Origin: Symsagittifera roscoffensis
Lineage: Eukaryota; Xenacoelomorpha; Acoela; Convolutidae
DNA: 64,000 nt
Direction: 5' to 3'
Assembly: GCF_963678635.1 (NCBI RefSeq)
Contig: NC_087068.1
Span: 21,233,029-21,297,028, forward strand
Positions within the stretch are counted from its first letter, which is position 1, and every line of letters starts with the position of its first letter. Of this stretch, positions 12,821-21,779 are shown one piece after another. The position numbers and the translations under genes are program-made. The notes below the pieces were generated by a model. That model was not told the origin of the DNA, made no database searches, and saw nothing but the letters and a program-made list of their open reading frames with translations.

Positions 12821-13455
12821 CTGGAAAAAATGCAGATCAACTTGCGATATATGAAAACAGAGGCGAAGCGGAGCTACGCACAACTCGTGTCACAAAACTA
12901 CGCGGAATAAGATTTGAAAATGTTTTTTTTTATTAAAATGAAAAACAGCAACGTATTTACACTTCTTTCAATGTGTTTCATATTTTCTCAAGACCAATTA
13001 GGATCAATCTAATCTTTATTACAGATTGATGTCATCAATGCTTATTTCACTCAAAAACTGGCGGATGAAATTCTCTGCGAAGAGGAAAGATCGGATTTCT
13101 TGAAACTCCATTAAGCGCCCCTACAAACTTTATGGACCTTGAAAGAGACAAAATCGAGTTTTTTAGGATCCTTTTAATTTCATTATTAAACGAATATATC
13201 AAAATGTCGTCTCAAGCATGTGCGTTATCTCTACACTAAGCGGGTATAAGTATTACCGGGAAAAATCGGTAGCGGGAGACGCTATTAAAGTAAACTGATG
13301 AATTCTGAACGAAGTTTTTAAATGTACGATTTCCAATACCTTGTTACAATACCCTACGTAAATCCAAGTGTAGTATCACGCTCATATAGGCTCCGATAGC
13401 CTCAAAAGCATTGGCACTAAACATATTCTCGTAGGATTAAAATGGAGCAGCATAC
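12821..13455 (-). other. Importin intron 2 with GCGAAGC hairpin copy 2
   Basis: A 635-bp GT-AG intron (GTATGC to TTCCAG). At 12863-12879 it carries the second copy of the recurrent hairpin, GCGAAGC-GGA-GCTACGC, with one stem mismatch, about 40 nt upstream of the acceptor on the transcribed strand. The rest is AT-rich and featureless. Confidence 0.75.
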
Positions 13456-13690
13456 CTTACTGATGAGCTCTGCCATCGACTGCACGGTCGTGGGTAAAAT
13501 TATGCCGAAGAAAGCACTTGGACATTTTGCAGACGCTGGCTGCGCTACAAGATGCCCGAGGCATCCGAACAAGTCACTGACAATACCATGCTCGATGTCA
13601 GTTTGGGACAACAAGTGGCCAAATAGAAGTTGAATGAGCTCTCCGTTTTCAGAAAGAGGGACCCCAAATTGGCACCAGGCATTGATCACG
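13456..13690 (-). CDS. IPO13: Importin-13-like protein, exon 2
   Basis: The exon begins after TTCTTTTAG with one base that completes the split codon left by exon 1 (AA plus C, asparagine), then reads VINAWCQFGVPLSENGELIQ. It ends in phase 0 at AAG followed by the donor GTATGC. The W-x-Q-x-x-V-P-L pattern and the following 'LIQ...F' helix match the importin-13 segment that follows the N-terminal HEAT repeats. The later part, including GCLGHLVAQPASAKCP, is less conserved. Splice phase agreement on both sides supports the assignment. The opposite strand is also open here but shows no family resemblance. Confidence 0.82.
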
Positions 13691-14084
13691 CTAAAAGAAC
13701 TAAGAATTCGGACAAATCTCATTAAAACTAGTCAGTTGAACAATGATTCGTGTAAAAATTTCACTGTCTAGTTAAACTTTTCTGATTTTACACTCTTCTT
13801 TTTTCTTTTTTCACGAAAACTCTTCCACGACCTTTCAGAATATTTACAACGGACCAGTATGCGCACTTAAACGAAACATCAATTTCAAAACTCTTCGATC
13901 ATGGAATGAAAAGATTTTGTAATAAAACGCTGTAATTTTTGGTAGATCTAGGTATTTCAGCACGAAAAAATTAACGCACAGATGCGAAGCTGTGCTTCGC
14001 AAACACTAGTGAGAACACGACAAAAAAACCTTATTTGGTTAAATAAGAAAAAGTAAACTTAAGCCTTGAATAAGTAAAACGTTG

Positions 14085-14155
14085 CTACGTATCGGATTCT
14101 ACCCTGCGTCCTTGAGGCTTAGAGTCTCACGCCCTCTCGGTTACGGACGTTTTAC
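14085..14155 (-). repeat. tRNA-Lys-like SINE head
   Basis: On the minus strand, GTAACCGAGAGGGCGTGAGA is followed by the seven-base loop CTCTAAG in a TGAG/CTCA stem, then a B-box-like GGGTAGAATCC. Layout and wording are close to tRNA-Lys (GAGACTCTTAA in the anticodon arm), but the anticodon position reads CTA and the B box is damaged. It is best read as an old tRNA-Lys-derived SINE. Confidence 0.4.
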
Positions 14156-14320
14156 GATCGGCAAACATTAGTCACGAATTAAGCAGCTACATATGCGAAT
14201 AAATTGCCAATGCGCTGCAGCAAAAATGGCAGCAAAAATTAATAGACACAATTTTGCATGTAATAATTTGGAATATAGCAAACTGAAGGCATCCACGCTA
14301 ATTTTGCATGTACTAAATTG

Positions 14321-14568
14321 GGGTCTAGGACAACAAGCCGACCTGACTTCAAGCCGACGTGACTTCAAGCCGAAGGGACTTAAAGCCAAAAGTTAAACTT
14401 TACAAGCATCTCAAAACGATTATTTTTTTCATCAGTAGTTTATTTTCAAAAATTTATGCATATTTAGTTCATAATAAGCATTCTTTTTAACATTGCACCA
14501 CTTAAGAATGGTATTAAGAAGCCACTTAAGAATGGCTTGAAGTCCCGTCGGCTTGATGTCCGGTATCC
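14321..14568. mobile_element. Foldback MITE with ~35-bp terminal inverted repeats
   Basis: The left end GGTCTAGGACAACAAGCC and the complement of the right end GGATACCGGACATCAAGCC pair over about 35 bp, both continuing into GACTTCAAGCC-like words. AAGCCGAC-type 14-mers repeat inside the left arm. The unit is 248 bp with no coding capacity. A target duplication was not identified with confidence. It lies inside importin intron 1. Confidence 0.6.
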
Positions 14569-14898
14569 AATATATTGGAAAATAAAGTCAAATTCTGTAT
14601 AACTTACGCATTTGAAAAAAATTGCGAGATATATTGAGATGAAAATCTTCTGGAATCGAGTTATTATTATTGTATTGTTGTTTGAAACAAATAGCTTTTG
14701 TCGGTACACTTGATGAATTGAAAACGCGTCAATCGTGTTGACTTCTCACTAATCGAATGTCAAAGTACATGCAATCAAAAAGCCGTAAAGGTGCCACCAA
14801 ATTTGGCACCAAAATTTATGAATAAGGTTGAAAAACAGAAAAGAAGTACTATTACACGACGCTAGCTAGTGTAAATATAATTATTAAGTCATCCCTAC

Positions 14899-15692
14899 TT
14901 GAGCGCTGATGTTTTCTGCTCCGTCGTAGTCGATGTCACTTTCAGGAAAGTCATCACCAAGTTCATCACACTTGGCATAGCCACTTTACTGCAATACGAC
15001 AACACGTAACTCCTCACACGCTTAGTCAGGTAACTAGTGCCATACTCTTCCGGTATATAAGTGAGTAACTGTAGCAGAATGCTCAGCCTCGCATGTGCTT
15101 CCATGGTCTGAACTGCTTGACCATTGCTGAACAAACTAATCAGTTGACCCACAGGGTCACGTGAAGGACCCCAAATTGTTTCAGTGAGTTGATTCTGATC
15201 ACCAACAGTTCGTATAATCAGAGCTGCTAGACATACTAGAACCCTAGTGTACACAAATTTAGGTAGACTCTCCGTACAACTTCCAGGAGCCATTTTGGTC
15301 ACTAAGGCTATCATTTTATCACGCAACAAAACGATTTCTTCGGTACTAAGACTGTTCAAGTTCTTTTGTATTTTGAACTGCAGCGTATTTGCCCCAAAAT
15401 ACTGCAGCTCTGGGCTTAATACTGGCACCTGCTCTCCTGTTTGCTGACCTTTGGGATCCAGAAGATACCAGATTATTTGCCATGCTTCCGGACACTTTTG
15501 GACCCAGAGAAGCCACTGGTGAGCAAAGTCGCTATTGCTTTGTAACTCTTTTTGACCGGGGTCGTTTTCAGATTGTTTTAAAGGGTTGCTTTTGAACAGA
15601 TTGCTCACAGCAACCTCAAGATTTGACAAGTTCACTTCAAACTTTTCAAGCTCACTAGGTGCGAAAATTCTGCGCGGCTGTGTACGAGCCAT
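14899..15692 (-). CDS. IPO13: Importin-13-like nuclear transport receptor, exon 1
   Basis: Encodes the first 264 residues of an importin-beta family receptor. Importin-13 carries cargo such as Ubc9 and Mago-Y14 into the nucleus and exports eIF1A, using Ran-GTP. The segments HQWLLWVQKCPEAWQ, LQYFGANTLQFKI, LPKFVYTRVLVCLAALI and LLTYIPEEYGTS match, in order, the N-terminal HEAT repeats of importin-13/transportin-3, including the 'W..L..D..V..YFGA..L' region. The start is the first ATG, just downstream of a short AT-rich 5' region. The exon ends in phase 2 at AA before GTAGGGAT, and the in-frame stop there lies within the donor. Transportin-3 is the alternative; the later exons favour importin-13. 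Only this and two more exons were found, so whether the gene is complete is unknown. Confidence 0.85.
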
Positions 15693-15752
15693 AAAAATAA
15701 TCCTGAAATATCAGACTTTATCAAGCTCAGGCATCATTGTTATATTATAGGC

Positions 15753-15836
15753 CAGGGCGGATCTACAATTTTCTCGAGTGGGGGGGGGGCATCGATCTTT
15801 AAGAAAATTGGAAAGTTTTGTCGACCTTTTTAGGTT
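15753..15836 (+). mobile_element. hAT-like repeat, left half
   Basis: Starts with CAGGGCGGATCTACAATTTTC, close to the hAT-type terminal repeat CAGGGGCGGATCCAG that is seen intact in reverse at 23635-23649. It continues through TTTTGTCGACCTTTTTAGGT and stops exactly where the copia 3' LTR begins. The other half resumes at 20444. The start of the importin coding region is only 60 bp to the left. Confidence 0.7.
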
Positions 15837-15909
15837 TGTAGAACTTTAATTAAAACCCCACCGGACACATATCACTGAAATACAACAACAGAGTTAACAT
15901 ACTGTCACA
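15837..15909 (-). repeat. Copia 3' LTR
   Basis: 73 bp, identical to the 5' LTR and bounded by TGT...ACA. On the minus strand the polypurine-like CTGGGGAATA lies immediately upstream of it. At only 73 bp it is unusually short for an LTR. It faces the importin-13-like start codon, 145 bp away, in the same orientation. Confidence 0.85.
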
Positions 15910-16118
15910 TATTCCCCAGACTTTCTTATTGAGTTCGCATGGATCATCAATGATCGGCGAATGGATTACTGAATATTGGAATAGTTGTCCAGTAACGAAT
16001 TATCCAGCTGTGAACAAAAAGAGAGTAATGAAAATAACTCAAGAAAGGAATAACAAGTGCTATACGGAGACTTTCTGGTGGCAAGAAAAATATTATCATG
16101 AGCAGTCACTCGATATAA

Positions 16119-19100
16119 CTAAATACTTTTCTGGCCCAACATAAATTGTTGCAAACTTTCCGACGACTTTGGAGATAACTTTGTTAGGCAATCTGCCAAT
16201 TCGTCTGTAGGAACCCATTTTAACTGGTGTAGAATTCCATCATTGATCAAAGAACGCAAATACGCTATATCCACTCTCAGTCTCTTGTCTTTCTGAACTT
16301 TCGTTGAGAAAACGTTTTGCACTAAAGAAAGATTATCCGTATATGTTCGAATATTGACATTTTCCCCCGTTAACTCAGAAATAATCTTTTGACAAAGAAA
16401 TGCAGCATCAACTGCATTTACACAAGAAATTGTTTCTCCGCATAAAGTGCTCCTGACAACACGTCTCAGTTTCTGAGACTTCCAGCTCAAAAGAGCAGGT
16501 CTTTTGTCAGACGCCTGTAAAAAGACCAAATAACCGGACTGGGTGCCACCACAAGGCAAATTTCCAAGAGAAGAATCGGTAAAAACGTTCAGTTTCCACT
16601 CATCTGCACTTCCAAGATTCTCGAACATCAAATATGAATCAGATGCAGAATACCTCAATTTTCTCACAATTTTATTGACAGCTAAGAAATGTGAGCGCTG
16701 CCAATCTTTGGACGAACCAAGCAATTGACATACTTGAAAAGACACATCAGGACGAACCTGTGATGCGACCCATTGTAACTTCCCCAGAATAGCACGCATA
16801 TCACGCCTAGCAAACTTGTTGACCACAAAATCATGTTTTGGCACAATAATCTCCCGCAATTCTTCTACATACGAGGATAAGTCCAGTTTAATTCCTCTTT
16901 CCGTTTGCGATAAGTCAAACCCAAGATAACGAAATGGAGCTGTCTCTGTCGATCTGATGTCGAAAACCACGTCAAGCGACTTCATCACAGAATATTCAAA
17001 CTGTTCGGTGCCAGCCCACAAAAAATCGTCAACATGGGTAGTTAACAGTCCAACTATTTCACCCGCTTGATTTTTCTTGTAAAACAAACACGGATCAAAC
17101 TCTGAAACACAGCATCCTGTGGCCAATACTTCGTCTTTAACTTTATCATACCAGTGTCGAGCCGCGTCAACAAGCCCGTAAACGCATTTTCGTAATTTCC
17201 AGAGTTTCCCCGATAATCCAACTTCCGGCGGTGGCATAACATATACATCACGGGTAAGAGGTTTTCCTTGTAAAAACGCCGTTCTTATATCCATCGAATT
17301 ACATTTCCACGCCTTGGAGGCACAGAGTGATACTACTATCCTGAAAGTATCTTTGGAGCAAGTCGGAGAATCCTTTATGACGTTATGAAGATCTGGATCT
17401 TCAAAACCCCTAACTACGAGTCGTGCTTTCTTTCTATCTGGCTTCTGAGTGAGCACCCACTTGCAGGACAGATATTCTTGCCCTTCGTCGATAACTTCCT
17501 CAAATACTTCGTTTTTCTTCCAACTCTTCATTTCATCCATTTTCGCTTCAAAATAGACATATGCAGTCGCGTTCAGAGCACTGACTTCTACATCCTCCAG
17601 TTTTGACACGTCAACGCAATCCAAATTCCCTTTAATTTCTTTGGGAGATTCATAAACAATATTCCACCAGTCTTTATGAACACCTGTCGACTTTCCTCCT
17701 CTGCTTTTGACAATCGCTTCAATTTCTTCTCCTTCAAACCCAGATTGGCGTGAAACAAAACGAATCCGTCGACCAGCGGCAGGTTTCAAGCACTCTCGTG
17801 ATAAATCCTCAGAAATAGTCTCAGCAACGTCGTTTGGAACACAATTAACTGCTGTATCGCCTGGTACATCAATACGGAGTCCTTTTTCGATACCAGGTTC
17901 AATTGTAGCTGTATTTTCGCCTTCATCATCAGTTTCATCAACAACAACCTGGCGATCAGCGTCTGTTGAACCACTTTCGCCAAAAACTTCCTTTTTCTCC
18001 TCGAATCCAGCTTCTGCTTCTGACATCTGTTGAAACTGATCTGCACATCGTTTCAATCGCGAAGTGTGTACTTTTACAACACGGCCACCATGTCGCACAA
18101 AAACAACACTACTTTCTTGACCGATAACTTTTGCAGGACCTCGCCATTTCAGTTCTCCGTCCCTTTTATAAAACACGCTATTCCCAGTAACAAATGGCCC
18201 TTTGTCAGTCACTACTTTGGCTTTGAGAGCCCGTCTGATGCGATTACTGCAATCAGCTTCGATAAATAATTTTCTAGACTTATGCAACGCATTCAAGTTT
18301 TGCGCTACAACTTCGCAAGTGGTCTCGCATTCCAAAGCTGGCAGTTTATTGGTAAGAACAGATGGGACATGCGGTCCAAAACCAAACGCGACTTGAAACG
18401 GTGAGAAGCCATCGTTGTTAGCCAAGCTATTTTTAGCAAAAACGGCATGCTGTAAAACAATATCTTTACTCAAAGAAACTGATTCATCGGCCAGTAATTT
18501 CTCCAGCATGTCTGTAAGAACTGCGTTGTGCCGCTCAACAACGCCGTTGGACCAGGGTGAAAAAGCTGCCGTAGTCTTCACGATAATATCATTATTTTGA
18601 GCAAATGATTGAAAATCAGCATTGTCAAACTCACCACCATTATCAGTTAAAACAGCTTTCGGATATCCGTAAACCAAGCACCAACAACGAAGAAAACCTT
18701 CAATAATTGTACTCGGTCTTTTGTTTGTAATGAACACAGCTGCACTAACACGACTAAACAAGTCAATCACGTGTAAATACCACAAAGTGTGTCCCGACTG
18801 GGCCATCTCGTGCAAATCCATAGCCACAGTATTATTCCATTCCATACTGATAGGATAAGACACACTTGGCTTCGGAGTAGCTCGTCCGAACCTCTGGCAA
18901 ACTTCACAGTCACGTACGACTTCAGCAACGGTGCAATTCACTACTTTAGCACCAGATTTAGCTATTAGCTTCTCTAGTCTGGTCGAACCACAATGAGCAA
19001 ACTGACGATGTAACTTCATAACTTGCTGAGAGTTCAAATTACCAGAACTCAGGCAACAGAACTCTTCATTTCCAAAACTGATATCCAGCAACAAATGTCC

Positions 19101-20336
19101 AGTTTTCGAACATTGTAACTGGATTTTTCCTCCATCTGATGTACTCAACATACTGGTGTGAAAATCAATACTAAATCTTGCTTTAGTCATCGACGCAACA
19201 CTAATCAATAACGGCAACTGACCGGGAATAACCAATACTCCGAGAAAACAAGTAACATTGCCGATTTTAACAGGTATGAAACACTTATGTTCAACTTTGA
19301 TCCGCTCACCACCACCGAACACAACATGGGTATCGACTTTTTCACGCTCAACTAAAGCTTGTAAATAATCCGGCAACTGGGAAATATAGTTTTCCATCCA
19401 TACTTGTCCAGACACAGTTGCAGTACACGCTGAATCTAGAACCGCCTTGCCAAACGCTTCGTTCAGAAGAGCAGCAGTGAGCATCGCAAAATTCAAGAAA
19501 ACTGTCTCATCTACCTTTTCGTCTTCTTCTGTTTCTGCCTGTGAAGCAAAAACTTGTTTCTCTTTATCAGGGCACTCACGAACCCAGTGGAACCGTGAAC
19601 CACAGTTGGTACAAACACTGATTTTTCCAGTACTTCTATCCACGGGATTTGACCCAGCTGTATTTCGACGTCCAGAACTTCCACCCCTGAAAGAACCACG
19701 AACTCCTCTTCCTCTCCGTGGTCCCCCACGGTTTTGCCATCCTCCTGGTTGAAAACCACCTGTTGCAGCAAAAACCGGTTCATCTTTCACAACCGGAGCA
19801 CACGAGTTCCTCTGAGAAACTTCAGTGGAAAAAATACGCTTCAAACTCTTTTTCATGTTAACAAACTGGATGTCTCCTGTCGCCGACAAAACCAACTTTT
19901 TATCGCGATCATCCAAACCAGCACAATGTAATAGCTTGCAAGCTAAGATACCATCAGGTAATTCCAACCCATGTTTCACTAATCGTTTATTCGCACTCTC
20001 GAAAGCGGTGATGTAGTCATTTATAGGCATACTGTTCCGTTGAATAGTCTCAAACTTCTCATAATCCGAAAATAACTGGTCTGCAGTATCCTTCCCAAAT
20101 GATAACTTCAACTGCGCAAGAACCTTAGTGAGCCCATCATTAGCTTTCAGTTCATCAAGTGGAATAGACATGGCAATCTCACGTTTCGAACTACCAAGTG
20201 ATAAAGCCACACAAGGGCCTTTCTTCCCGTCAGCTAAATCTGTGATAGCATTCCAAACATCCACTTCTGTCTTCCATGCTTCAAAAGACATTTCATCTTT
20301 CCATTGCGGCGGGGTTTTATAACTCGTATTTGCCAT
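16119..20336 (-). CDS. Copia/GalEa Gag-Pol polyprotein
   Basis: A 1405-residue polyprotein in copia order: Gag, protease, integrase, reverse transcriptase, RNase H. Gag residues 1-270 contain the UBN2-like region and a complete CX2CX4HX4C zinc knuckle starting at Cys242. The protease motif is LDSACTATV at Asp301, with DSA in place of the commoner DSG. Integrase has an HHCC zinc-binding region, then Asp507, Asp565 and Glu601, an exact D-35-E spacing, in AMDLHEM, LTDNGGEF and VVERHN. Reverse transcriptase has DIRTAFLQG and HVDD (catalytic Asp1103-1104). RNase H has FTDSS, CGET and YTDN. The VYVMPPPE signature fits the GalEa/Hydra group. The frame has no internal stop, so the element may be active. 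Confidence 0.93.
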   Translation of the reverse strand: MANTSYKTPPQWKDEMSFEAWKTEVDVWNAITDLADGKKGPCVALSLGSSKREIAMSIPLDELKANDGLTKVLAQLKLSFGKDTADQLFSDYEKFETIQRNSMPINDYITAFESANKRLVKHGLELPDGILACKLLHCAGLDDRDKKLVLSATGDIQFVNMKKSLKRIFSTEVSQRNSCAPVVKDEPVFAATGGFQPGGWQNRGGPRRGRGVRGSFRGGSSGRRNTAGSNPVDRSTGKISVCTNCGSRFHWVRECPDKEKQVFASQAETEEDEKVDETVFLNFAMLTAALLNEAFGKAVLDSACTATVSGQVWMENYISQLPDYLQALVEREKVDTHVVFGGGERIKVEHKCFIPVKIGNVTCFLGVLVIPGQLPLLISVASMTKARFSIDFHTSMLSTSDGGKIQLQCSKTGHLLLDISFGNEEFCCLSSGNLNSQQVMKLHRQFAHCGSTRLEKLIAKSGAKVVNCTVAEVVRDCEVCQRFGRATPKPSVSYPISMEWNNTVAMDLHEMAQSGHTLWYLHVIDLFSRVSAAVFITNKRPSTIIEGFLRCWCLVYGYPKAVLTDNGGEFDNADFQSFAQNNDIIVKTTAAFSPWSNGVVERHNAVLTDMLEKLLADESVSLSKDIVLQHAVFAKNSLANNDGFSPFQVAFGFGPHVPSVLTNKLPALECETTCEVVAQNLNALHKSRKLFIEADCSNRIRRALKAKVVTDKGPFVTGNSVFYKRDGELKWRGPAKVIGQESSVVFVRHGGRVVKVHTSRLKRCADQFQQMSEAEAGFEEKKEVFGESGSTDADRQVVVDETDDEGENTATIEPGIEKGLRIDVPGDTAVNCVPNDVAETISEDLSRECLKPAAGRRIRFVSRQSGFEGEEIEAIVKSRGGKSTGVHKDWWNIVYESPKEIKGNLDCVDVSKLEDVEVSALNATAYVYFEAKMDEMKSWKKNEVFEEVIDEGQEYLSCKWVLTQKPDRKKARLVVRGFEDPDLHNVIKDSPTCSKDTFRIVVSLCASKAWKCNSMDIRTAFLQGKPLTRDVYVMPPPEVGLSGKLWKLRKCVYGLVDAARHWYDKVKDEVLATGCCVSEFDPCLFYKKNQAGEIVGLLTTHVDDFLWAGTEQFEYSVMKSLDVVFDIRSTETAPFRYLGFDLSQTERGIKLDLSSYVEELREIIVPKHDFVVNKFARRDMRAILGKLQWVASQVRPDVSFQVCQLLGSSKDWQRSHFLAVNKIVRKLRYSASDSYLMFENLGSADEWKLNVFTDSSLGNLPCGGTQSGYLVFLQASDKRPALLSWKSQKLRRVVRSTLCGETISCVNAVDAAFLCQKIISELTGENVNIRTYTDNLSLVQNVFSTKVQKDKRLRVDIAYLRSLINDGILHQLKWVPTDELADCLTKLSPKSSESLQQFMLGQKSI

Positions 20337-20370
20337 CGTCTACCTCCTGCTACCATATAAAACACTGGTT
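20337..20370 (-). promoter_or_regulatory. Copia leader with tRNA-iMet primer-binding site
   Basis: On the minus strand TGGTAGCAGGAGG lies between the 5' LTR and the gag ATG. Nine bases match the complement of metazoan initiator tRNA-Met exactly, and the match continues with one extra G. A spacer of about 15 bases separates it from the LTR end, longer than usual. Confidence 0.7.
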
Positions 20371-20443
20371 TGTAGAACTTTAATTAAAACCCCACCGGAC
20401 ACATATCACTGAAATACAACAACAGAGTTAACATACTGTCACA
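20371..20443 (-). repeat. Copia 5' LTR
   Basis: 73 bp, the same sequence as the 3' LTR. It begins TGTGACAGTATG on the minus strand. No TATA box is obvious inside it. Confidence 0.85.
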
Positions 20444-20843
20444 GACCAAATGATTCTGCGAGCTCTCACAAATCACTATTAAGACCCTATTTCGAGCAAT
20501 TTTTCTGCACCGCATGCAAAATCCGTGTACATTCGACTCGTGTTCCCCATCAAAATAAGTAGATAAGGGGGTCGCTAAATTCGCTACTGTTAGAAACAGA
20601 TAAATTAAATTGCAGCCACCGAAAAAAGTTCAACCTATAAGCTTCGTTAATTCAACTCCTAATGATCAAGCAAGTGGCATTCTTCAACAAACAACATTTT
20701 TAAATGAAATTTATCAGTATCTATCACAATCGTGAAAGTAATTTACAATTAAAAATTCAATAAAGCGAATGACTTTTAGAGTGCAAAGCTAAGTAATTGA
20801 AACTATCCAAACAAGTTTATGCTAGCGACACAAATTTACAAAA
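20444..20843. mobile_element. hAT-like repeat, right half, then AT-rich spacer
   Basis: GACCAAATGATT, GCGAGCTCTC, AAGACCC and TTTTTCTGCACCG follow in the same order and spacing as in the complement of the hAT-like fragment near 23495-23570. This continues the repeat interrupted by copia. Similarity fades near 20515. From there to 20843 the sequence is AT-rich with no recognised gene; the C-terminal exon that vertebrate TP53INP would have was not found here. Confidence 0.65.
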
Positions 20844-21181
20844 TCATTTTCCAACAACAGACGAACTTGCGCCTTCCTCATTCGATCTTGCTTGCAACTT
20901 TTCACAGGTTGATTTCAAATTTGGACACGGATTATTCGCGTCGTGCAGTTCAAGTGGGGATGAAACATGTTCACAGGCACAGATGACAAGTGGGGGCGAT
21001 GACGTCAGAGGACTTGTGAGTTCGACAGAGCTAGTGGCTCGGGTGGCAGTGGTCGCTATTGCAGAGACAGAGGGGTCGTCCAAGGTCACCCACTGGGAGA
21101 AGGATCTGTACTCTGGTGGGATTGAGGATTCGAGTACCCCACAAAGTTGCTCCTCTACTGGAACCAGCCACTCTTCCTCAA
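20844..21181 (-). CDS. TP53INP-like protein, exon 2
   Basis: The exon starts after a pyrimidine-rich acceptor (TCGTAATTAG) with TT, which completes the codon opened by exon 1. It reads EEEWLVPVEEQLCGV, then SQWVTLDDPSVSA, a Ser/Thr-rich middle, and HDANNPCPNLKSTCEK before a TGA stop. The order of an acidic W-containing motif, a 'DPS-S' motif and an 'N-CP-L' motif matches the conserved core of TP53INP1/TP53INP2 (DOR), nuclear proteins that promote autophagosome formation. The basic C-terminal region of the vertebrate proteins is absent, so this exon may use an internal donor or the gene may be shorter. The plus strand is also open over this stretch but shows no resemblance to anything I know. 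Confidence 0.55.
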
Positions 21182-21779
21182 CTAATTACGAAAACGAGAA
21201 ACAACAATCAAATCAATTTTCTAAAGGCACAATTAGGTATCAAGAGTAAAGGTGCAAGTGCCACAAACATTTAAGACCAAGGTTACCATTGTACATCTTA
21301 CTGAAAAACGGAAACATAAGGAGAAAAAACGAAACAGAGAAGAAAAACTGACTTGTTCTTTGAAAAAACTTCAAATTTCGAACTCCAAAATAAAAAAAAA
21401 ATGCTCTTAGAATTTTAAACAAATTTATGATTGCCACTTCGGTGATAAAAATAACTCAAAGCAGAGAAAGTATCGATCACAACCCAAATCATTTGGCTTC
21501 TTTTTTTTCAAATTTTTTCAATTTTTGTGCGCGATGGGATGAGACGAACTTAGAATTTAAATTAGTCATAATCGACTACAGAAAATTGAAAAATAAAACA
21601 TAAAATTAAAAAAAAAACTCGCTCGAGAATAGAATAAATAGCAAAAAACTAAACCAAATTTTCTCGACACTGGGAAAAGTGTTTCCACTGATTTCAAAAC
21701 TGTTTGAATCACGAATGAAAGGTCTTCAACAAGATGTATCTGGATATAAACTTTTAGCTAGCGTGTAACGCACCTCCGG

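Larger units (their letters stand above)
13691..14898 (-). other. Importin intron 1 with hairpin, tRNA-Lys-like head and foldback MITE
   Basis: A 1208-bp GT-AG intron (GTAGGGAT to CTTTTAG). It contains hairpin copy 3 at 13984-14000 (GCGAAGC-TGT-GCTTCGC, stem intact, loop changed), a tRNA-Lys-like sequence at 14085-14155, and a foldback element at 14321-14568. The words AATTTTGCATGTA near 14255 and 14300 form a short direct repeat. The intron is mostly assembled from small mobile elements. Confidence 0.75.
15837..20443 (-). mobile_element. Copia (GalEa-like) LTR retrotransposon, apparently intact
   Basis: A 4607-bp element on the minus strand. The LTRs at 20371-20443 (5') and 15837-15909 (3') are 73 bp, start TGTGACAG, end CTACA, and show no difference. 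Next to the 5' LTR is a primer-binding site, TGGTAGCAG, that fits the 3' end of metazoan initiator tRNA-Met. The 3' LTR is preceded by a purine-rich tract, CTGGGGAATA. A single uninterrupted 1405-codon gag-pol fills the interior. Identical LTRs and an open frame suggest recent insertion. The element splits a hAT-like repeat. No target duplication is visible: the two flanking halves join without duplicated bases. Confidence 0.88.

Noticed and set aside
13442-13633. Plus-strand frame opposite importin exon 2
   Set aside because: It lies wholly within an exon supported by splice sites and conserved residues on the other strand.
20797-21249. Plus-strand 150-codon frame opposite the TP53INP-like exon
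   Set aside because: The minus strand has matching splice phase, a good acceptor and family motifs; the plus frame has none.
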